Counted from the first letter of the stretch, positions 35,657-44,673 are shown. The stretch: 64,000 nt of DNA from Desertivirga arenae (GCF_017355785.1 NZ_JAFEWE010000009.1:1-64000), one strand, 5' to 3'. The notes: generated by a model not told the origin, from the letters alone. A program made the numbers and translations.

Positions 35657-38434
35657 ATGAAATTAAATAGGTACGCAACCTTGGTTTTAGGAGGAATGGC
35701 GTTGATCAGTTTTAAGGCTGCAGGTCAGACCAATCTTTGGCCAGAAGTTAAAACAGAAACCAGGCCTTGGACACGCTGGTGGTGGATGGGAAACGCAGTT
35801 GATGAAAAAAATATATCTTCTCTGCTAGAAACCTATAAAGCAGCAGGAATAGGTGGAGTTGAAATTGCACCAATATACGGAGCTAAAGGTTTTGAGAAAA
35901 GATATCTCCAGTATCTTTCTCCAGAATGGATGCAGCAGCTAAATTTTACAGTTCAAAAGGCTGGAGGTTTAGGAATGGGTGTCGATTTAACAACAGGGAC
36001 GGGATGGCCTTTTGGTGGTCCCCAAATTACACCTGAATTTGCTGCTGCAAAATTAATTGTTCAGCGATACAAAATAGAGGCAGGTGGAGCCTTTGGAGAA
36101 AAGATCTTATTTAAAGATCCAAAGGCAGGATATACAAAGTTTCAATCCCTAACTGCTTATAGCGAAAAGGGCGAGCCATTGTTATTAACAGATAAGGTAG
36201 AGGCAGATGGTACCTTGAAATGGGTTCCCAAATCAGGCAAATGGGACTTATACGCAACCTTTAGTGGTCGTACCCGGCAAATGGTTAAAAGAGCTGCACC
36301 CGGCGGTGAAGGCTTTACTCTAAACCACTTCTCCAGGCCTGCATTAAATGCGTATTTGGGTCGTTTTGATCAGGCTTTTGCAGGAAAGGCACCAAGAGTA
36401 AGGTCTTTTTATAATGATAGTTATGAAGTTTACAACGCCGATTGGTCTGACGATTTTTACAATGAGTTTCAAAAAAGGAGAGGATATGACCTTAGGCTTT
36501 ATATTAAAGACCTGGTAAGTAAAGATTCCACCTCTAAACATATTGCCCGTCTTAAATCAGATTACAGGGAAACTATGGGTGAAATGTTGATGGATAATTT
36601 CACCCGGCCCTGGACCAACTGGGCACATAAGTATAATTCAGTAACTAAAAATCAGGCTCATGGTTCTCCTGGTAATTTGCTTGATCTTTACGCTGCTGTA
36701 GATATTCCGGAGTGTGAAACTTTCGGCTCCAGTTATTTCCGTATTCCAGGTCTAAGACGGGATAGTGCAGATATACGAAATGTTGATCCCGATCCTGTAA
36801 TGTTGAAATTTGCTTCGTCTGCCGGACACGTAGCAGGTCATAATCTCGTAAGTTCTGAGACCTTTACCTGGCTGACCGAACATTTCAAAACCTCTCTGTC
36901 TCAATGTAAACCCGAAGTAGAGCAAGTGTTCCTGGCAGGGGTAAACCATGTTTTCTTTCACGGAACAACCTATTCTCCTGAGGATGTGAAATGGCCAGGA
37001 TGGTTATTTTATGCCTCTGTAAATATGGTTCCCGCTAACAGCTTTTGGTCACATCTCCCAGGCTTGAACAATTATATCACACGGGTCCAGTCGGTATTGC
37101 AGACGGGGAAACCAGATAATGAACTGCTCATTTATTGGCCGGTATATGATGCCTGGAATAAGGCTAAGGGAATGGATATGCCTTTAAAGGTGCATGATAT
37201 TGATGATTGGCTCCATCCTACTCCATTCTATAAAAATGTTACCGCTTTACAGAAGGCTGGTTATTCCCTGGATTTCATTTCCGATAATTTACTTAAGGGT
37301 TCAACTGCTGGATCTGGTTCGATTTCTACGTCACAGAACGGCGCTTCTTATAAGGTTCTTATTGTTCCAAAAGCTGAAATTATTCCGATGGAGACCTTAG
37401 AAAAGATGTTGCAATTAGCTAATAATGGTGCTACTGTAATTATGCAGGATCTTCCTCAGGATGTTCCCGGCCTTAGTAATCTTGAAGCGAACAGAAAACG
37501 ATTTAAAGAGCTTCTAGGTAAGCTCAATTTTGTAGATGCAGGAAACGGAATAAAAGAATTGAAGACCGGAAACGGGGTTGTTTTGTTAAGTGCTGATATT
37601 CAAAAGGCGCTGGAAGCAAAAGGAGTTAAACCAGAGCAAATCACTCAGTCGGGATTAAAGTTTATCCGCCGGCAAGCTGGGGCCGACAAATATTATTATT
37701 TGGTAAATCATACAGATAAATCGGTAGATGAAGTTCTTGCCTTAAATGTTGACGCTTCTTCTGTTATGATCATGGACCCTCAAACAGGTAAAGCCGGGAA
37801 GGCTATGTCTTCCAATGAAGGTGGAACAACAAAGGTTAGAGTGCAGCTTCAGGCAGGGGAGGCCTTGGTCCTAAAGACTTCTTCATCAGATCAAAGCACC
37901 CCTAGCTGGACCTATCTGGAAAATGCCTCTGTTCCAATTGTCGTCAATGGAACCTGGAACTTGCATTTCAGCAATGGCGGACCAACGATCCCTTCAGATA
38001 AGAAACTCAACAGCCTTTTATCCTGGACAGAATTAAAAGATAGTGCAGCTATTTCTTATTCCGGAACCGGAGAGTATAGCATTTCCTTTAAAATGCCTAA
38101 AGGAGAGGCCAAAGAGTTTGTACTAGATTTAGGTAAAGTTGCTGAAAGTGCTCATGTATGGGTTAACGGGCAGGATGCCGGCATTTTATGGAGCATTCCA
38201 TTCAGAACCCGGATAGGGCAGTATTTAAAACCAGGTAAGAAGAATACTATTCGAATCGAGGTTGCGAACCTGATGGCCAACAGGATAAGGGATATGGATA
38301 GAAAGGGGATACAGTGGAGGAATTATAACGAAATAAACTTCGTTAATATAAACTACCTCAGCTTTAATGCTGCTAACTGGAAGCCCCAAACTTCCGGTCT
38401 TATCGGTCCTGTCACCATTACACCTTTCAAATAA
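35657..38434 (+). CDS. Secreted GH106 alpha-L-rhamnosidase 2
   Basis: A 925-residue exported GH106 enzyme releasing L-rhamnose. Signal peptide about 1-23. Shares with the copy at 10929 the N-terminal PWTRWWWMGNAV, GIGGVEIAPIYGAKG, the SSETFTWLTEHF block near residue 398, GVNHVFFHG and the C-terminal galactose-binding-like domain ending TSGLIGPVTITPF. The C-terminal domain has the longer VWVNGQDAGILW version typical of GH106, whereas the other copy has diverged there, so the two may differ in substrate. It is 137 bases after the mutarotase and has its own terminator. Confidence 0.92.
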   Translation: MKLNRYATLVLGGMALISFKAAGQTNLWPEVKTETRPWTRWWWMGNAVDEKNISSLLETYKAAGIGGVEIAPIYGAKGFEKRYLQYLSPEWMQQLNFTVQKAGGLGMGVDLTTGTGWPFGGPQITPEFAAAKLIVQRYKIEAGGAFGEKILFKDPKAGYTKFQSLTAYSEKGEPLLLTDKVEADGTLKWVPKSGKWDLYATFSGRTRQMVKRAAPGGEGFTLNHFSRPALNAYLGRFDQAFAGKAPRVRSFYNDSYEVYNADWSDDFYNEFQKRRGYDLRLYIKDLVSKDSTSKHIARLKSDYRETMGEMLMDNFTRPWTNWAHKYNSVTKNQAHGSPGNLLDLYAAVDIPECETFGSSYFRIPGLRRDSADIRNVDPDPVMLKFASSAGHVAGHNLVSSETFTWLTEHFKTSLSQCKPEVEQVFLAGVNHVFFHGTTYSPEDVKWPGWLFYASVNMVPANSFWSHLPGLNNYITRVQSVLQTGKPDNELLIYWPVYDAWNKAKGMDMPLKVHDIDDWLHPTPFYKNVTALQKAGYSLDFISDNLLKGSTAGSGSISTSQNGASYKVLIVPKAEIIPMETLEKMLQLANNGATVIMQDLPQDVPGLSNLEANRKRFKELLGKLNFVDAGNGIKELKTGNGVVLLSADIQKALEAKGVKPEQITQSGLKFIRRQAGADKYYYLVNHTDKSVDEVLALNVDASSVMIMDPQTGKAGKAMSSNEGGTTKVRVQLQAGEALVLKTSSSDQSTPSWTYLENASVPIVVNGTWNLHFSNGGPTIPSDKKLNSLLSWTELKDSAAISYSGTGEYSISFKMPKGEAKEFVLDLGKVAESAHVWVNGQDAGILWSIPFRTRIGQYLKPGKKNTIRIEVANLMANRIRDMDRKGIQWRNYNEINFVNINYLSFNAANWKPQTSGLIGPVTITPFK

Positions 38435-38446
38435 GTAGAATGATTT

Positions 38447-38486
38447 ACTCTATCCGGAATGAAGTTTTCCGGATAGAGTTTTCTCT
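38447..38486 (+). terminator. Intrinsic terminator of the second GH106 gene
   Basis: Arms ACTCTATCCGGAA (38447-38459) and TTCCGGATAGAGT (38467-38479), perfect 13 bp, 7-nt loop, followed by TTTCTCT. Confidence 0.85.
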
Positions 38487-38561
38487 CTTCTCCACCCGGA
38501 GTAGCTAACCTTTAGATTATATTAAAAAACTTACTACCTTAGGATAGATTTTCTAGTATCG

Positions 38562-39593
38562 ATGAAGCCCACACGTATTTTCGAGTTTATCCATATTGAT
38601 GAATATTCGGCAACACCAAAATATCTTCAACTGACCAATTCAATCCTGACAGCCATTGAGGCGGGAAAGATTAAGAAAAATGATATGCTACCTTCAATAA
38701 ATGAGGTAAGCTATGAATTGGAGATTTCGAGAGATACGGCAGAAAAAGGGTATAAATACCTTAAGAAAATTGGAGTATTAGGCTCTATACCAGGAAAAGG
38801 CTACTATATAAGAGCAACAGATTTCAGGCAAACGTTGAGGATATGCATGCTCTTCAACAAACTGAGCTCGCATAAGAAAATTGTGTATGATGCATTTGTA
38901 AGTGCGTTGGGAGAGCAGGTAGCCGTAGATTTCTATGTTTACAATAATGACCTTAAGCTATTTAAAAAATTACTGAATAATAAGATGGAAGGCTATTCAC
39001 ACTATGTTGTGATACCGCATTTTATTGAAGGAAGTGAGAATGCCTACGAAGTTATTAATACAATTCCTAAGGAAAAATTAGTTCTTCTGGATAAGAAAAT
39101 TCCTGGTGTAGATGGTGAATACGCTGCGGTATATGAGAATTTTGAAAAAGATATTTATCATGCGCTGGAGCAGGCACGTGAATCTTTAAGTAAATATCAC
39201 ACTATAAAACTGATCTTTCCGGATAAAACCTATTATCCAAGGGAAATTAAAAAGGGATTCTTACGTTTTTGCCAGCAATATGCCTTTAATCATGAGGTTG
39301 TTGCGGATGTGAATGCGTTAGATATACACGAAGGAGAAGTATTTATCAGCCTGATGGAAGATGATCTGGTCGCTTTGATCGAACAGGTTATAACCAGTCA
39401 GTTAATTGTAGGAAAACAAGTAGGGGTAATTTCTTATAATGAAACACCCCTGAAAAAGATAATTCTTGATGGAATAACAACTATCTCCACCGATTTCGAT
39501 CAAATGGGCACTATAGCAGCTAATATGATCCTTGAAAATTCCAGGGCTCATGTAGAGATACCCTTCAAGCTTACCATGAGAAAGTCGCTCTAG
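38562..39593 (+). CDS. GntR-type regulator with sugar-binding-like sensor domain
   Basis: A 343-residue transcription factor. Residues about 10-80 are a GntR winged helix (PKYLQLTNSIL, LPSINEVSYEL, SRDTAEKGYKYL, GKGYYI). Residues about 90-340 match the periplasmic-binding-protein-like sensor of LacI-type regulators (LRICMLFNKLS, GVISYNETPLKKIILDGITTISTDFDQMG). In Bacteroidota this class commonly controls monosaccharide-utilisation genes in response to the free sugar; here L-rhamnose is the natural guess given the adjoining mutarotase and rhamnosidase. Its stop lies a single base from the convergent trehalose gene. Confidence 0.9.
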   Translation: MKPTRIFEFIHIDEYSATPKYLQLTNSILTAIEAGKIKKNDMLPSINEVSYELEISRDTAEKGYKYLKKIGVLGSIPGKGYYIRATDFRQTLRICMLFNKLSSHKKIVYDAFVSALGEQVAVDFYVYNNDLKLFKKLLNNKMEGYSHYVVIPHFIEGSENAYEVINTIPKEKLVLLDKKIPGVDGEYAAVYENFEKDIYHALEQARESLSKYHTIKLIFPDKTYYPREIKKGFLRFCQQYAFNHEVVADVNALDIHEGEVFISLMEDDLVALIEQVITSQLIVGKQVGVISYNETPLKKIILDGITTISTDFDQMGTIAANMILENSRAHVEIPFKLTMRKSL

Positions 39594-39594
39594 G

Positions 39595-41790
39595 TTAGGA
39601 AGAGGGTATACAAACCTTATCTGACAAGCACTTGAGGAACTCACGAACCTCCCTATAGTCGTTCAAAAAGTAGCTTGCTGCTGAAATATTGCTCCCCACT
39701 TTTATCGTAACGGCACTTTCCGGGAACATGCGGAACATGTCTTCATCGGTGTGGTCGTCTCCAAGGGCCATCACGAAATCGAACTGTTCTTTTTCCAGCC
39801 AAGTAAGAGCAATTTTTCCCTTATTGATTTCCATGTTCTTTACCTCCACTACCTTATTCCCGGGAAGCAGCTGCAAGCCTTTATCTGCGGTAATAAAACG
39901 AAGGTTAGCCATCAGGTCATTGGCACGAAGTTCCCCTAAGCCACTTTCTGCCTTTCTATAATGCCATACTAAAGAAAAAGTCTTTTCTTCTATGAATGAA
40001 CCCGGTGTACGATCTGTAAACGTTTGAAGAATAGGACGAATTTCTTGTTTCCAGAAATTATACAAGCCTGGCTGCTGCTGCCATTGCATACCTTTACATT
40101 TTTGCCAGGCGCCGTGTTCTGCTATTATGTCTATTGGCAGTGTTCCAAACCACTCCTCGAGATTTTCATGTTTTCTACCACTGATTATAACTACTCTATT
40201 ATTTGCATCCTCGCTGAGTTTACGAAGGATCTCCATAAGCTCGAAATCTGGAGATGCTTTCTCAATACTGGTATGGAACCCTACTAAGGTTCCATCATAA
40301 TCCAGGAATATTATTCGTTTGGAACTCGCTGCGTATCTTTTTTCCAGGTTATCTCTTCTGTTAACCCCAATGTGTTTAGCAAGCAAAGAGTTTTGCATGT
40401 TTTTAACCTCTTTCAGCTTGTCCATATAGATTTTAACCCAGTGTCTTATATTAAATTTAGCCACAATTTCTCTCATAGAGCTCATTCTTCTGGACTGTTC
40501 AGAGGCAGGCATGTTAATGGCCTCATTTATAGCCTCAGAGAGTTGTTTAATATTATTGGGATTAACAATGATTGCGTCTATAAGCTCCTTAGCGGCTCCG
40601 GCCATCTCACTTAATACCAATACTCCGCTGTTATTAGTGCGGCATGCTACATATTCCTTGCTCACCAGGTTCATTCCATCGCGCATTGGTGTTACCAAAC
40701 ATACATTGGCTTGATGGTAAAGGGCTACCAGCATATCTATGGGGAATGAACGGTAGTAATAGTGAACCGGTATCCAGTTTAAGGTTCGATACAGGGAATT
40801 GATGTTTCCTACCATCTGGTCTATAGCATCCCTAAGTTCTTTATATTGAGGAACACTATCCCGGGAAGGAACAATGATCATATACAGCACCACCTTGCTA
40901 ATGTACTCCGGATTTTTTTCCAAAAGCATTTGAAAGGCTTGTAAGCGCTGTATAATTCCTTTACTGTAATCCAATCTATCTATGGAGACAATGAGCTTGC
41001 ACCCGTGAAAGCTTTTCTCGAGCTTTTCAATGTTTTCATGAACTTCTTTAGTGTGAGTAAGTTCCTCATATTTTTCACTGTCTATTCCCATTGGAAATGC
41101 GTCAACTACTACCTGGCGATCTCCGTGTTGTACCACGTTAGCAGTAGTATGTACAGGAAGGATACGTGAAACAGCACTGAGAAAATGCCGGGCATCATCA
41201 TACGTATGGAAACCAATTAAATCGGCTCCCAGCATATTTTCCAGGATTTCGCCCCTCCACGGAATTAAACGGAACAATTCGTATGAGGGGAATGGTATAT
41301 GCAGGAAGAATCCGATAGTTAGATCGGGCTGCTCCTCTCTTATAAATCCGGCAAGTAGCAGTAACTGATAGTCGTGTATCCAAATAATATCTCCGGGTCT
41401 GGCTATTTCTAATATAGCTTCTTTGAATTTATTATTTACTGCGGCATAACTGGTCCAATAAGAGTTTTCGTACACTGCATAAGTAGGATGGTAGTGAAAA
41501 ACCGGCCAGAGCGTTTCATTTGAAAAACCTTCGTAGAAAAGATTAATATCCTCCTGAGTAAGGAAAACAGGCATAAGGTTTAACTCTGCAAGCTTCTCTG
41601 TTACTTCTTTCTGGTCTTCTTCTGAAGTTACCTCTACTCCAGGCCATCCTACCCAAACATTATCATCCCGCTTATAAATTGATCCAAGTCCTGTTGCTAA
41701 GCCACCCTCACTAGGCTTCAGATCATAATGGCCATCTTCCTTTTTAATTTTTACGGGGAGGCGATTAGATATAATGATGGTTCTGCTCAT
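39595..41790 (-). CDS. Bifunctional trehalose-6-phosphate synthase/phosphatase
   Basis: A 731-residue fusion of OtsA and OtsB. Residues 1-460 are a GT20 synthase: N-terminal SNRLPV and GGLATGL for glucose-6-phosphate, WIHDYQL at 137-143, SIDRLDYSKG at 269-278 and TPMRDGMNLVSKEY at 367-380. It transfers glucose from UDP-glucose to glucose-6-phosphate. After a linker, a HAD phosphatase (490-731) has the nucleophile Asp497 and Asp499 in LDYDGT and GDDHTDEDMF near the C-terminus, giving trehalose. The fused form is common in Bacteroidota and likely serves osmotic or desiccation tolerance. It is monocistronic. Confidence 0.95.
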   Translation of the reverse strand: MSRTIIISNRLPVKIKKEDGHYDLKPSEGGLATGLGSIYKRDDNVWVGWPGVEVTSEEDQKEVTEKLAELNLMPVFLTQEDINLFYEGFSNETLWPVFHYHPTYAVYENSYWTSYAAVNNKFKEAILEIARPGDIIWIHDYQLLLLAGFIREEQPDLTIGFFLHIPFPSYELFRLIPWRGEILENMLGADLIGFHTYDDARHFLSAVSRILPVHTTANVVQHGDRQVVVDAFPMGIDSEKYEELTHTKEVHENIEKLEKSFHGCKLIVSIDRLDYSKGIIQRLQAFQMLLEKNPEYISKVVLYMIIVPSRDSVPQYKELRDAIDQMVGNINSLYRTLNWIPVHYYYRSFPIDMLVALYHQANVCLVTPMRDGMNLVSKEYVACRTNNSGVLVLSEMAGAAKELIDAIIVNPNNIKQLSEAINEAINMPASEQSRRMSSMREIVAKFNIRHWVKIYMDKLKEVKNMQNSLLAKHIGVNRRDNLEKRYAASSKRIIFLDYDGTLVGFHTSIEKASPDFELMEILRKLSEDANNRVVIISGRKHENLEEWFGTLPIDIIAEHGAWQKCKGMQWQQQPGLYNFWKQEIRPILQTFTDRTPGSFIEEKTFSLVWHYRKAESGLGELRANDLMANLRFITADKGLQLLPGNKVVEVKNMEINKGKIALTWLEKEQFDFVMALGDDHTDEDMFRMFPESAVTIKVGSNISAASYFLNDYREVREFLKCLSDKVCIPSS

Positions 41791-42001
41791 TGTCCGATTC
41801 GTTTAATAATTGTTTGATATTTTATAAAGTGTACCTATTACTAAACTCTACAAAAGATGTACCCTATAGTTAAGCAAAAATTCAATTTATGAAATTAGAT
41901 GCTGTCGGAGCAATAATCAGGTACTTTCCTCCGGGATATAATCGCTGTAGAATTATTCACAAAAGTTATCCACACATTGCGTAATAAAAAGTTTTTTTTC
42001 G
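41791..42001. other. AT-rich non-coding stretch with DnaA-box matches
   Basis: Upstream of the trehalose gene, AT-rich, with two DnaA-type 9-mers at 41953-41974 followed by a run of eight T. No gene on either strand. It holds the trehalose gene promoter and possibly a DnaA-binding site. Confidence 0.5.
41953..41974 (+). other. Two DnaA-box 9-mers in tandem
   Basis: TTATTCACA at 41953-41961 and TTATCCACA at 41966-41974, same orientation, starts 13 bases apart. The second is the exact consensus DnaA box, the first differs at one degenerate position. AT-rich DNA follows. This could be part of a replication origin or a DnaA-titrating or DnaA-regulated site. Confidence 0.5.
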
Positions 42002-42172
42002 ATGAACAGTAAGAATAGGTCTGCGTTTAATTTACTGTCAATCAGGTTAGTATTGATGTTGATTGTAATGCTCCCATTGGAACATTATTTGATGAGCATT
42101 GAGCCGACAAAATCACCGAATGAGAAACTAAATTTTATTTATCATGAAACGGAACAGAGCTTTATCCATTAA
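42002..42172 (+). CDS. Possible small single-pass membrane protein (56 aa)
   Basis: A 57-codon frame from ATG 42002 to TAA 42172. The peptide has a charged N-terminus, then a hydrophobic segment LVLMLIVMLPL consistent with one membrane pass, then a polar tail. No family known. It overlaps the next gene by 29 bases in another frame and lies directly after the DnaA boxes. It may be spurious. Confidence 0.28.
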   Translation: MNSKNRSAFNLLSIRLVLMLIVMLPLEHYLMSIEPTKSPNEKLNFIYHETEQSFIH

Positions 42173-42431
42173 GAACTGGATTAAAACTATGGGCTTCGAA
42201 CTAACAAAATCCCACCTTCTGAACCATCGGACGAAAAAGCTGAAGTATTACACCTTGGGTAATTTTGGTGTTTATGAAGAAATTACTCCAGCAAGAGTTC
42301 CGTCTGAGAAAAAGCAAAAATTTATTTCCTGGACACCCTGGGGTGACTCCATCGAGGTGCACTCTGTGAAAGAATTAAGTACAGCCTACGAAGAATTTAT
42401 AAATTATAATCCAAGCGTAGTTCTGAACTGA
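42144..42431 (+). CDS. Hypothetical small protein
   Basis: A 95-residue soluble protein with a basic N-terminal half and a more acidic C-terminus. No family recognised. The composition is protein-like (GNFGVYEEITPARVPSEKK, FISWTPWGDSIEVHSV) and a terminator follows directly, supporting a real gene. Function unknown. Confidence 0.6.
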   Translation: MKRNRALSIKNWIKTMGFELTKSHLLNHRTKKLKYYTLGNFGVYEEITPARVPSEKKQKFISWTPWGDSIEVHSVKELSTAYEEFINYNPSVVLN

Positions 42432-42452
42432 TCTTGTGTTAATGTTTGTAAG

Positions 42453-42485
42453 CCCAGTGCCTCTGTGCTGAGGAACTGGGTTTTT
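42453..42485. terminator. Terminator between convergent genes
   Basis: CCCAGT (42453-42458) and ACTGGG (42475-42480), extended by CCTC/GAGG inside with one mismatch on each side of the loop; TTTTT follows on the plus strand. It overlaps the stop region of the minus-strand dehydrogenase gene. Confidence 0.75.
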
Positions 42486-43413
42486 ACATAAGATCTTTAA
42501 GTTTAGCAGCAAGTACTTCAGAAATCTTACGATAAGATTCAACACTCCAGCCACCTACATGGGGGCTTAATATGACCTTGTCATTAGACACAAGTTTCTG
42601 ATACCATTGTTGTTCTGCAAGCGCCGGAAATTTCTCAACTTCAAGCACATCGAGGCCTGCACCCAGGATCTTTCCTTGTTCAATTGCTGTAAGTACGGAT
42701 TGGGTATTAACAATTTCACCCCGAGCTGTATTAAGAAAAAATATAGGCTTTCTGAAGTGGAAGAAATATTCGTCGTCTATCATTTGCCTGGTTTCGCGAG
42801 TTAGGGGAATATGCAAGCTTAGTACGTCGGCCTGCTTTACAACTTGCTCCATACTAACTTCAGTAACATATTCGTCACTGAAATTGGTTTTGTATTTATC
42901 GTAGGCAATCACCTTGACATCCAAACTTTTCAGCTTACGGGCGAAACGTTGTCCCATAAACCCGTAGCCAATAATAGCCACAGTTCTTCCATTTAATTCG
43001 AGCCCACGATTACCTTCACGGTCCCAGATCCCCTTACGCACTTCAAGATCACTTCTTCTTAAATTATTCATAAGTGATAGGAGCATTCCGATTGCATGTT
43101 CTGCCACCGCATCGCGATTACCTTCTGGTGCATTTAAGAGTTTGATGCCTCTTGCTTTTGCGTGAGCCTCATCTATATTATCGAGTCCGGCACCTGCACG
43201 AGCAATAAATTCCAGTTGAGAGCCTGCATCAATAATTTCTTTATCGATCCTAAACTTAGTACGGACTGCAATTCCATTGTATTGTGCAATTGCAGCTAAG
43301 GTTTGCTCGCGGGTGTAGTGGGGGAAGTCATCTACCTTATAACCCAGCTTTTCCGCTTCTTCCGCAAATAGAGGATGTAGTTGATCGGCAATAAGAATTC
43401 TCTTCTGATTCAT
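42484..43413 (-). CDS. D-2-hydroxyacid dehydrogenase (phosphoglycerate dehydrogenase-like)
   Basis: A 309-residue NAD-dependent D-isomer-specific 2-hydroxyacid dehydrogenase. The Rossmann motif is GYGFMGQRFARKL at about 149-161; the catalytic Arg lies in LNTARGEIVN, with Glu and His in the later LDVLEVEKFP and LSPHVGG stretches. It lacks the C-terminal ACT domain of regulated SerA enzymes, so it is the short type; serine biosynthesis or another hydroxyacid is possible. It follows rsmA by 44 bases on the same strand. Confidence 0.88.
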   Translation of the reverse strand: MNQKRILIADQLHPLFAEEAEKLGYKVDDFPHYTREQTLAAIAQYNGIAVRTKFRIDKEIIDAGSQLEFIARAGAGLDNIDEAHAKARGIKLLNAPEGNRDAVAEHAIGMLLSLMNNLRRSDLEVRKGIWDREGNRGLELNGRTVAIIGYGFMGQRFARKLKSLDVKVIAYDKYKTNFSDEYVTEVSMEQVVKQADVLSLHIPLTRETRQMIDDEYFFHFRKPIFFLNTARGEIVNTQSVLTAIEQGKILGAGLDVLEVEKFPALAEQQWYQKLVSNDKVILSPHVGGWSVESYRKISEVLAAKLKDLM

Positions 43414-43457
43414 CTGTTGAATGATTGATAGTTGGTGAAAAACAGGAAATTTTTATT

Positions 43458-44237
43458 TTACTGTTTCTCGCTGATAAAGTTGGTTAGGTAGACGAAATCT
43501 TCTACTGTTAGCCTTTCTGCCCTTAGTTCGAGCATTGGTTCTTCGCCCATTTTGTCTTTTGGCAACAAGGATGAGACGGCATTGCGCAGAGTCTTTCTTC
43601 TTTGATTGAATCCCGCTTTAACTACTTTCCAAAATAGTTTCTCATCACAGTTTAGTGTTTGGTTTTCTCTGCGAGAGAGCCTGATCACAGCTGAAAGAAC
43701 CTTTGGCGGCGGATTAAAAACGCCCGCTTTTACTGTAAAAAGATATTGAACATCATAGTATGCCTGAACAAAGACGCTTAGGATACCATACTCTTTAGTC
43801 CCAGCTTTTGCAGTGCAGCGTTCTGCTACTTCTTTTTGGAACATTCCTGCCATTTCAGGAATAAGTTGGCGGTTATCCAGTATTTTAAAAAGAATCTGTG
43901 AGGATATGTTGTAGGGGAAGTTTCCGATGATTGCAAACTGCCCTTTGAAGATCTTCTTAAAATCCAGTTCCAAAAAATCACCATTTATCAAACGCTCTCC
44001 AAGCTGCGGATATTGTTTTTGCAGGTACTCGTAAGATTCTGTATCCAGGTCTATGAGGTACGTTTGATATTCTGTTTTCTGCAGAAGAAAGTCGGATAGA
44101 ATACCCATTCCCGGCCCTACTTCCAGAACCTCAGTATACTTACCTTCAGGATTCAGACTATTCACAATCTTTTGTGCAATATTCTTATCCGTAAGAAAGT
44201 GTTGGCCTAAATGTTTTTTTGCTCTGACAGAACTCAT
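43458..44237 (-). CDS. rsmA: 16S rRNA (adenine1518/1519-N6)-dimethyltransferase
   Basis: A 259-residue KsgA/RsmA enzyme that dimethylates two adjacent adenines near the 3' end of 16S rRNA during small-subunit maturation, using S-adenosylmethionine. The N-terminal KKHLGQHFL, the SAM motif LEVGPGMGILSD at 38-49 and the catalytic NFPYNIS at 106-112 are diagnostic. Length is standard. It lies downstream of the non-coding repeat region, which carries its promoter. Confidence 0.97.
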   Translation of the reverse strand: MSSVRAKKHLGQHFLTDKNIAQKIVNSLNPEGKYTEVLEVGPGMGILSDFLLQKTEYQTYLIDLDTESYEYLQKQYPQLGERLINGDFLELDFKKIFKGQFAIIGNFPYNISSQILFKILDNRQLIPEMAGMFQKEVAERCTAKAGTKEYGILSVFVQAYYDVQYLFTVKAGVFNPPPKVLSAVIRLSRRENQTLNCDEKLFWKVVKAGFNQRRKTLRNAVSSLLPKDKMGEEPMLELRAERLTVEDFVYLTNFISEKQ

Positions 44238-44363
44238 CCTAATATTTTCTGCAAATAACGGAAAAATTGAAATGTTAAGGGTAGTATTTAAAGAGAACTT
44301 AGCCTAGTCTCTAATCGGGACTGATCCAATACATGTTCGGAATTCCGGAGGGCTTAATCAGAT

Positions 44364-44391
44364 AGGACTAAACTACTGGTGACTTAGTCCT
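44364..44391. repeat. Inverted repeat
   Basis: AGGACTAA (44364-44371) and TTAGTCCT (44384-44391), perfect 8-bp arms, 12-base loop, no U-tract. Could form a hairpin in RNA from either strand. Confidence 0.5.
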
Positions 44392-44445
44392 CGGGTAGAC
44401 TACGAGCGATGTCAGGAGTATGTACGGCTTTGGTACGGCAAACGA

Positions 44446-44500
44446 TCGCTATAAGGTCGCTATAACATCGCTGTAAGGTCGCTATAAGGTCGCTGTAAAG
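44446..44500 (+). repeat. Five tandem 11-bp repeats
   Basis: Units start at 44446, 44457, 44468, 44479 and 44490 with consensus TCGCTATAAGG; A/G varies at position 6 and the last two or three bases vary in units 2 and 5. The array has a one-helical-turn period and is not coding. It ends about 210 bases before pdxA. Confidence 0.9.
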
Positions 44501-44673
44501 TTTCTTGATTCGTGGCTGTGGTCAGGAGAGACCTGCCGGAGTTTTTGTAGTGTTAGATCAAATATAAGCAAAATTTTACTTTGCTTTAATGGAAAGATTG
44601 AGCCCAGATAAGTTTCTTGGAGAATATATAGTGTTAAGAATAGCGGATAAAAATACTTCTGAAGGAAATTTCA

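Noticed and set aside
42002-42431. Frameshifted single gene from the two small frames
   Set aside because: The two frames have different character (membrane peptide, then soluble basic protein) and the second has its own ATG, so I keep them separate.
44446-44500. 11-bp repeats as a CRISPR array
   Set aside because: Repeats are far too short and have no spacers, and no cas genes are present.
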